A DNA stretch of 17,435 nucleotides from Oscillospiraceae bacterium (GTDB lineage: Bacteria; Bacillota; Clostridia; Oscillospirales; Ruminococcaceae), in the NCBI GenBank assembly GCA_014858325.1, contig RKCM01000088.1, positions 1 through 17,435 on the forward strand, given 5' to 3'. Positions within the stretch are counted from its first letter, which is position 1. The number at the start of each line of letters is the position of its first letter. The notes beneath the pieces are model-generated. The model was not told the DNA's origin. It ran no database searches and saw only the letters and a list, made by a program, of their open reading frames with translations. Position numbers and translations under genes: made by a program. This document shows positions 12,810 through 17,435 of the stretch, piece by piece.

Positions 12810-13607
12810 ATGAAGAATGAATGGACCGAGCAGGACCTGCGGCAGTTTGTGCAGGAGGCAGAGCCTGCCTTCGAGTCGGTGGACCTGACCCAGCTGGACG
12901 AGGCAAACGTCCGCTACTGGCAGGACGACGGCCTGATGGTGGACTACGAGCTGTGCAACGGGCAGGTGTACTGCGTGCTGCGCCGCCAGATCCTGGCCGA
13001 AGGCAAGGTATGGCAGCTGCAGATGACGGCTCCGCTGGCAGGCAGCAGCCTGCCGGAGGACCGTATGACCCCGCGGGAGCGTGAACTCTGCCGTGAGGAC
13101 ATGAACCACGACTTTTTGACCGGGGTGTTCAACCGCCGCTATTTTGAGACGGAATTCTGCACCAAAATGGACGAGTGGGCCGACAACCACCGCTGCGCCT
13201 CGCTGGCGCTGGTGGCGCTGGATGGGGCCGCCGCCCTCCGCGCTCAGTACGGCCCGCAGGTGATGAGCCAGCTGGTCTGCTTTGTGGCCAACCAGTGGAA
13301 AAAGCACTACGACCGCCCCGCCGAGCGGGTGGTCTGCCGCCTGTCCGACAGCCTTTTCGCCATCGGCTGTGCGGACAAGAACGCCGCCGAGCTGGAAGAA
13401 GAGCTCCGCACCCTCTACGCCCAGATGCCGCAGGAATGCGTCGCATCGGTGGGCCTGATGAAGATGGTGCGCTTTACCCAGTCGGTGGCGGTGGCCTGCA
13501 CCAGCGAGGTGCGGGGCCGCAACTGGGAAGCGCTGTTCCAGCTTTGCAGCCAGCGGCTGAAGCAGGTGCAGCAGGCAGGCGGCAACGCCGTCGGCGTCCA
13601 CGCCTGA
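12810..13607 (+). CDS. Degenerate GGDEF-domain protein of unknown function
   Basis: A 265-residue protein. The first 95 or so residues are acidic, with no hydrophobic span, and are unrecognised. Residues from about 98 (MNHDFLTGVFNRRYFETEF) match the start of a GGDEF diguanylate cyclase domain very well. The catalytic parts are gone, however: the usual DxDxFKxxND stretch is ALDGAAALRAQYG, and the GGDEF loop is RLSDSLFAIG. Such a domain cannot make cyclic di-GMP in the normal way and may act as a binding or partner module. No EAL domain or inhibitory-site RxxD is visible. The protein appears soluble. The start has only a modest upstream GGGGAAAAG, and its leader contains two hairpins. It ends before a strong terminator. 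Confidence 0.8.
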   Translation: MKNEWTEQDLRQFVQEAEPAFESVDLTQLDEANVRYWQDDGLMVDYELCNGQVYCVLRRQILAEGKVWQLQMTAPLAGSSLPEDRMTPRERELCREDMNHDFLTGVFNRRYFETEFCTKMDEWADNHRCASLALVALDGAAALRAQYGPQVMSQLVCFVANQWKKHYDRPAERVVCRLSDSLFAIGCADKNAAELEEELRTLYAQMPQECVASVGLMKMVRFTQSVAVACTSEVRGRNWEALFQLCSQRLKQVQQAGGNAVGVHA

Positions 13608-13621
13608 CAAAAACGCACAAG

Positions 13622-13666
13622 AGAGCTCCCTTTGGGCCGTACTGCTGCCCAAAGGGAGCTCTTTTT
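13622..13666 (+). terminator. Intrinsic terminator of the degenerate GGDEF gene
   Basis: A perfect 16-base-pair stem (AGAGCTCCCTTTGGGC and its complement) with a 9-base loop is followed by TTTT, only 14 bases after the stop codon. Confidence 0.92.
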
Positions 13667-13681
13667 GCGCGTTCCGGCAGC

Positions 13682-13717
13682 AAAAACGCCTCCCTCAGTT
13701 GAGTTGAGGGAGGCGTT
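13682..13717 (-). terminator. Intrinsic terminator of mtnN
   Basis: A perfect 13-base-pair stem (AACGCCTCCCTCA and its complement, loop of 7) is followed on the minus strand by TTTTTG. With the previous hairpin it gives each of the two convergent genes its own terminator. Confidence 0.9.
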
Positions 13718-13731
13718 GCACGAATTAAGAG

Positions 13732-14415
13732 TTACAGAGTCTCCACCATCTCTGCCACGATCTTGGTGGCGGTGGCCACGTACTCGCTGATGCTGAATTT
13801 CTTCACCACCAGCACCTCATGGCCGTCCTCGTCGGCGTTGTCGCTCATGGCCCGGAGGATGACGCAGGGCACGCCGTTCTTGGCGGCGATCTGGCTCACG
13901 GCCGCGCCCTCCATCTCCACGCAGTCGGGGGCGCATTTGGCTTCGATGGCCGCTTTCGTCTCGCTGTCGCCCACGAACAGGTCGCCGGTGGCGATCTTGC
14001 CGGTCAGGGACTTCACGCCCACCTTGGCGCAGGCGGCCTCGGCGGCGGCGATGAGGGCCGGGTCGCCGGGGTATTCCTTCAGGTAGGGCGGGTTCTGGCA
14101 GATCATGTCCAGCTGGGCGTCGTGGTACAGCACCGTCTTGCCGATGACTACGTCCCCGATGCCGATCTTGGAGGTCATGTTGCCCGCAATGCCGGAGAAG
14201 AGGATCTTCTCCGCGCCGAATTTGGTGATGAGCACCTGGGTGGTGGCGGCGGCGTTGGCCTTGCCCATGCCCGCGCAGCATACCACGACCTGTTTGCCCG
14301 CCAGCGTGCCCTTGTGATATTCCACGCCGCCGTAGGGCTCCACCGTGACGTTCTCCAGTTTTGCACAGAGCTGGTCCACTTCATCGGGCATTGCGCCCAT
14401 AATTCCGATAATCAT
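13732..14415 (-). CDS. mtnN: 5'-methylthioadenosine/S-adenosylhomocysteine nucleosidase
   Basis: A 227-residue enzyme of the usual length. It splits adenine from methylthioadenosine and S-adenosylhomocysteine, recycling methyl-cycle by-products and making the precursor of autoinducer-2. The catalytic Glu12 is in AMPDEV, where most relatives have MxEE. GIAGN (75-79) and CAGMGKANAA form the substrate loops, Met168 and Glu169 are in VEMEGAA, and the proton donor Asp192 is in RAMSDNAD. AAGGA lies 7 bases before the ATG. It lies downstream of ychF on the same strand, with only a palindromic repeat between them and no clear promoter, so co-transcription is likely. Confidence 0.96.
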   Translation of the reverse strand: MIIGIMGAMPDEVDQLCAKLENVTVEPYGGVEYHKGTLAGKQVVVCCAGMGKANAAATTQVLITKFGAEKILFSGIAGNMTSKIGIGDVVIGKTVLYHDAQLDMICQNPPYLKEYPGDPALIAAAEAACAKVGVKSLTGKIATGDLFVGDSETKAAIEAKCAPDCVEMEGAAVSQIAAKNGVPCVILRAMSDNADEDGHEVLVVKKFSISEYVATATKIVAEMVETL

Positions 14416-14450
14416 ATAGCAATCCTTTCGGTTTTCATGCCGTGTTCTTG

Positions 14451-14498
14451 GCTCTCCTGTTAGGAGAGCTGTCGAACGAAGTGAGACTGAGAGGTTTA
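14451..14498. repeat. Palindromic intergenic repeat element, short copy
   Basis: This segment holds the hairpin GCTCTCCT-GTT-AGGAGAGC, then CTGTCG, a second imperfect stem and GACTGAGAGGTTTA. It matches in order and partly in sequence the right half of the 120-base element at 9643-9762 (hairpin, CTGTCG, stem, GACTGGGGGAGTTA). As there, the end of the element contributes to the TAA of the minus-strand gene beside it, here ychF. It holds no gene. Confidence 0.65.
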
Positions 14499-15629
14499 CA
14501 CGTTGAACAGGAACTCGATGACGTCGCCGTCCTTCACCACGTACTCCTTGCCCTCGGTGCGCTGCAGGCCCTTGGCCTTGACGGCGGCGTAATCGAAGTT
14601 GTGGGCTTCCAGATCGCTGTAGGCGATGACGCTGGCGCGGATGAAGCCGCGCTCAAAATCGCTGTGGATCTTGCCGGCAGCCTGCGGAGCCTTGGTGCCC
14701 TTGCGGATGGTCCAGGCGCGGCACTCCTTCTTGCCGTCGGTCAGGAAAGAGATGAGGCCCAGCAGGTCGTAGCTGGCGGTGATGAGGTTGTCCAGGCCGC
14801 TGGCCTCAATGCCCATCTCAGCCAGGAAAGCCTTCTTCTCCTCGGGAGAGTAATCAGCAATGTCTTCCTCGGTCTTGGCGCAGATGGGAATGTAGCGGGC
14901 GCCCTCTTCCTTGGCCCGGGCAGCCACCAGCGGGACGTACTTGTTGTTCTCGATGCCCTCCATCAGGTCGTCCTCGCCCACGTTGCAGGCGTAGAGGACG
15001 GGCTTTGCGCTCAAAAGGCCCATCTCGTGCAGCACGGTCTGCTGCTCGGCGTCGTTCTCGTCAAAATCAAAGCTGCGGGCGGGCTTGCCGGCGCTCAGGT
15101 GGTCGGCCAGCTGCTGCAGCCAGGCAGCCTCGGCGGCGGCACCCTTGTTGTTGCCGCTCTTGGCGGCCTTGGCCATCCGGCCGGCACGGTTCTGCACCAC
15201 CTCCAGGTCGGAGAGGATCAGCTCGTAGTCGATGGCGTCGATGTCGGCAAGGGGGTCCACGGCCTCGGCCTTGGTCACGTCCTCGACGACGTGGATGATG
15301 TTGTCGTCGTCAAAGCAGCGCACCACATGCACGATGGCGTCGCACTCCCGGATGTGGCCCAGGAACTTGTTGCCCAGGCCCGCACCCTGGGAAGCACCCT
15401 TCACCAGGCCTGCAATGTCCACAAACTCCACAATGGCAGGGGTCTTTTTGCTGGTCTGCCAGATCTCCGCCAGCTTGTCCAGCCGCTTGTCCGGCACGGC
15501 CACGATGCCCGAGTTGGGCTCGATGGTGCAGAAGGGATAGTTGGCCGCCTCCGCATTCTTGGTGGAGGTGATGGCGTTGAACAGAGTGGACTTGCCCACG
15601 TTGGGCAGACCGACGATACCGAGTTTCAT
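14496..15629 (-). CDS. ychF: Ribosome-associated redox-responsive ATPase YchF (OLA1 family)
   Basis: A 377-residue Obg-family P-loop NTPase. GLPNVGKST (residues 7-15) binds phosphate, DIAGLVKGASQGAGLGNKFL holds the G3 motif with the flexible loop, and NVGE takes the place of NKxD, which makes the protein prefer ATP over GTP. The middle is helical, and the end (HSDFERGFIRASVIAYSDL, then YVVKDGDVIEFLFNV) is the TGS-like domain. The protein binds ribosomes and takes part in the oxidative stress response. The start at 15627-15629 was chosen because AAGGAG is 10 bases upstream and MKLGIVGLPNVGKST is the family N-terminus. The stop codon abuts a repeat element, and mtnN follows. Confidence 0.96.
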   Translation of the reverse strand: MKLGIVGLPNVGKSTLFNAITSTKNAEAANYPFCTIEPNSGIVAVPDKRLDKLAEIWQTSKKTPAIVEFVDIAGLVKGASQGAGLGNKFLGHIRECDAIVHVVRCFDDDNIIHVVEDVTKAEAVDPLADIDAIDYELILSDLEVVQNRAGRMAKAAKSGNNKGAAAEAAWLQQLADHLSAGKPARSFDFDENDAEQQTVLHEMGLLSAKPVLYACNVGEDDLMEGIENNKYVPLVAARAKEEGARYIPICAKTEEDIADYSPEEKKAFLAEMGIEASGLDNLITASYDLLGLISFLTDGKKECRAWTIRKGTKAPQAAGKIHSDFERGFIRASVIAYSDLEAHNFDYAAVKAKGLQRTEGKEYVVKDGDVIEFLFNV

Positions 15630-15662
15630 ATAAGATACGCTCCTTACACGTTTTTTAGGCAC

Positions 15663-15680
15663 AATGATACATCTATCATT
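15663..15680. promoter_or_regulatory. Inverted repeat overlapping the ychF -10 region
   Basis: AATGATA-CATC-TATCATT is a perfect repeat with 7-base arms and a 4-base centre. It overlaps the -10 box by three bases and covers the predicted transcription start, so it could be an operator. Confidence 0.4.
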
Positions 15681-15706
15681 ATACGCAAAGGGAGAGGGGA
15701 GTGCAA
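15678..15706 (-). promoter_or_regulatory. Sigma-A promoter of ychF
   Basis: On the minus strand TTGCAC (15701-15706), a 17-base spacer and a perfect TATAAT (15678-15683), about 49 bases before the ychF start. Confidence 0.8.
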
Positions 15707-15771
15707 GCGTTGTCCCCCTCAAAATCCGAAAAATCATACAAAACCTTCTTTATTTTGTCATATCTGTCCCT

Positions 15772-15777
15772 TATAAT
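15772..15777 (+). promoter_or_regulatory. -10 element of the two-component operon
   Basis: A perfect TATAAT lies 92 bases before the response regulator start. The -35 position is only TTTATT with a 17-base spacer, typical of a promoter that needs an activator, possibly the regulator itself. Confidence 0.5.
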
Positions 15778-15869
15778 AGAAGATGGATATTCCCCAGAAA
15801 AACTGCGTCCCGGCCAAAGCCGGGTGATGATACGGGGCAAGCCCCCACAAAAACAGGAGGAACACTCTT

Positions 15870-16568
15870 ATGGCCAACGAAAAGATCCTCGTCGTGGACG
15901 ACGATACCAATATCTGCGAGCTGCTGCGGCTCTATCTGACCAAGGAGGGCTATCAGGTCACCACCGCCAACGACGGCGAAGAGGGACTGGAAAAATTCAA
16001 CCAGCTCAAGCCCGACATGGTGCTGCTGGACGTGATGATGCCCAAGCTCGACGGCCTGGAGGTCTGCCGCCGCATCCGCAAGGCGGGCAACACCCCCGTG
16101 ATGATGCTGACGGCCAAGGGCGAGACCTTTGATAAGGTGCTGGGCCTGGAACTGGGCGCCGACGACTACATGGTCAAGCCCTTTGACGCCAAGGAAGTGG
16201 TGGCCCGCATCAAGGCGGTGCTCCGCCGCTGCCAGTCCACCGCCGCCGCTGCCGAGAGCAAGGAGGGCGTCATTGAGTTTGACAACCTGCGGCTGGATAT
16301 GAACAGCTACGAGCTGCGGGTCAAGGGCAAGGTGGTGGAGGCTCCCCCCAAGGAGCTGGAGCTGCTCAACTGCCTGGCCTCCCACCCCAACCGCGTTTAC
16401 ACCCGCGACCAGCTGCTGGACGAGGTGTGGGGCTTTGAGTATTACGGCGACAGCCGCACCATCGACGTCCACGTCAAGCGCCTGCGCGAGAAACTGGCCG
16501 GGGCCTCCGATAAGTGGGAGCTGAAGACCGTCTGGGGCGTGGGCTATAAATTCGAGGTGCGTCAGTAA
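15870..16568 (+). CDS. OmpR/PhoB-family response regulator
   Basis: A 232-residue transcription factor. The receiver domain (about 1-120) has the acidic pocket Asp10-Asp12 in VVDDDTN, the phosphate-accepting Asp54 in VLLDVMMP, Thr81 in MLTAKGE and Lys103 in MVKPF. The C-terminal winged helix (about 132-230) carries PPKELELLNCLASHPNRVYTR and the recognition part DSRTIDVHVKRLREKL, ending in VWGVGYKFE. On phosphorylation by the partner kinase it should dimerise and bind direct repeats in DNA. AGGAGG lies 9 bases before the ATG. The stop codon overlaps the kinase start (TAATG), so the two are translationally coupled. The stimulus and target genes cannot be told from the sequence. Confidence 0.97.
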   Translation: MANEKILVVDDDTNICELLRLYLTKEGYQVTTANDGEEGLEKFNQLKPDMVLLDVMMPKLDGLEVCRRIRKAGNTPVMMLTAKGETFDKVLGLELGADDYMVKPFDAKEVVARIKAVLRRCQSTAAAAESKEGVIEFDNLRLDMNSYELRVKGKVVEAPPKELELLNCLASHPNRVYTRDQLLDEVWGFEYYGDSRTIDVHVKRLREKLAGASDKWELKTVWGVGYKFEVRQ

Positions 16569-17435
16569 TGCGCAAAAGTATTTCGGTGGCCTTTTTCTCC
16601 ATGATGTCCACCCTGCTGGTGGCGGGCATCGTGCTGATGGGCTGCTCGGAGTGGGTGCTGTTCAAGAGCTATTTTGCCAAGGGCCGCTACGAAACGCTGG
16701 ATCAGGTGGTGGGCGTGGCCGAGCGCACGGCCCAGTATCTGGTGCAGAAAGCGGCCCTGCCCGAGGGCGAAGAGCTGGAGATGCTGAACACCAAGCTGGA
16801 GATCATCGGCGAGAGCGCCGAGGCGTATCTGTTCTTTACGGACAACGACGGCAATGTGATGCTGGCCTCCAACCCGGATATGCTGAACGATGGGGCCGTG
16901 GACATTGATTTCCGCACCAGCGCCAATGCAGCGGCGGACCCGGACGGCGGCGAGCGCTACCACCTGTTCAGCGATCTGGAAGGGATGCTGACGGAAAAAA
17001 GCTACATTGCCGTGGTGCAGCTGGTGGACAGCCAGAGCTATCCCAGCGGCTGGCTTTTCCTCTGTTCCTCCGGCGAGCAGCTCAAGGAGTTCAAGCAGCA
17101 GTTCTGGTCCAACTTCCTGCTGTCGGCCTGCATCATGCTGCTGTGCGCCAGCATCCTCACCCAGATGCTGATGCGCCGCCTCACCGACCCGCTGCAGAAG
17201 GTGACGGACGCCGCCCAGCGCTTTGGTGGCGGCGACCTCTCCGTCCGGGTGGAAGGCGTGGAGGGCGAAGGGGAAGTGGCCGATCTGGCCCGCACCTTTA
17301 ACACCATGGCGGACAACATCCAGTCCAACGACAACGCCCGGGGCCAGTTCATGGGCAACATCGCCCACGAGCTGCGCACCCCCATGACCACCATCAAGGG
17401 CTTCATCGACGGCATTCTGGACGGCACCATCCCGC
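16568..17435 (+). CDS. Sensor histidine kinase, N-terminal part (3' end outside window)
   Basis: The open frame runs from ATG 16568-16570 to the right edge, giving 289 residues. A first membrane span (about 8-30) and a second (about 181-202) flank an extracellular domain of some 150 residues with the PAS/Cache-like stretch AYLFFTDNDGNVMLAS. A HAMP linker follows (about 203-255, RRLTDPLQKVTDAAQRFGGG and FNTMADNIQ), then the dimerisation helix with the phosphorylated His267 in NIAHELRTPM. The ATP-binding domain is cut off. The kinase should sense an outside signal and phosphorylate the response regulator encoded just before it, with which it overlaps by one base. The sensor domain gives no hint of the ligand. 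Confidence 0.95.
   Translation, partial: MRKSISVAFFSMMSTLLVAGIVLMGCSEWVLFKSYFAKGRYETLDQVVGVAERTAQYLVQKAALPEGEELEMLNTKLEIIGESAEAYLFFTDNDGNVMLASNPDMLNDGAVDIDFRTSANAAADPDGGERYHLFSDLEGMLTEKSYIAVVQLVDSQSYPSGWLFLCSSGEQLKEFKQQFWSNFLLSACIMLLCASILTQMLMRRLTDPLQKVTDAAQRFGGGDLSVRVEGVEGEGEVADLARTFNTMADNIQSNDNARGQFMGNIAHELRTPMTTIKGFIDGILDGTIP

Noticed and set aside
11006..12811. 601-codon minus-strand open frame opposite malQ
   Set aside because: It is the antisense shadow of a complete GH77 gene with all catalytic residues; it has no recognisable domain.

Overview
The window comes from a GC-rich Gram-positive gut anaerobe of the Oscillospirales (Clostridia) and looks most like Faecalibacterium or a close relative. 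The pointers are strong AGGAGG-type ribosome binding sites, sigma-A promoters (TTGACA and TATAAT variants with 17-base spacers), tightly packed short operons separated by intrinsic terminators, and two copies of a small palindromic intergenic repeat that I recall as common in this group. The genus call is inference from gene style and memory; no marker RNA gene is present.

Layout from left to right. The 3' end of thrS (+) converges on a CLC-family antiporter gene (-) whose filter residues match the fluoride-exporting CLC-F clade. Next is an ammonium transporter fused to a PII signalling domain (-), with its own strong promoter and a roughly 205-base structured leader. Two minus-strand genes follow, an SDR dehydrogenase and an RpiB/LacAB-family isomerase, which together resemble the DhuD/DhuI pair for unsaturated uronate breakdown. 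After a second, unrelated SDR gene (-) and a sugar-nucleotidyltransferase-like gene (+) comes a minus-strand run: an alanyl-tRNA editing hydrolase (AlaX type), a palindromic repeat, trmB, and a PF06541-type membrane protein with a long helical tail. Divergent from the editing gene is malQ (+), followed by a degenerate GGDEF-like protein (+). Then come mtnN (-) and the ATPase gene ychF (-), separated by a second, shorter copy of the repeat. The window ends with a divergent two-component operon (+): an OmpR/PhoB-type regulator and a sensor histidine kinase cut off by the window edge.

Most genes are housekeeping: tRNA charging, proofreading and modification, methyl-group recycling, ychF and glycogen/maltodextrin metabolism. 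The parts most worth a second look are the Amt-PII fusion with its hairpin-rich leader, the CLC-F gene with no recognisable fluoride riboswitch, the putative uronate pair with an operator-like palindrome and a hairpin between the genes, the degenerate GGDEF protein, and the repeats that directly abut stop codons. I found no convincing new defence or mobile system, CRISPR array, tRNA or rRNA.
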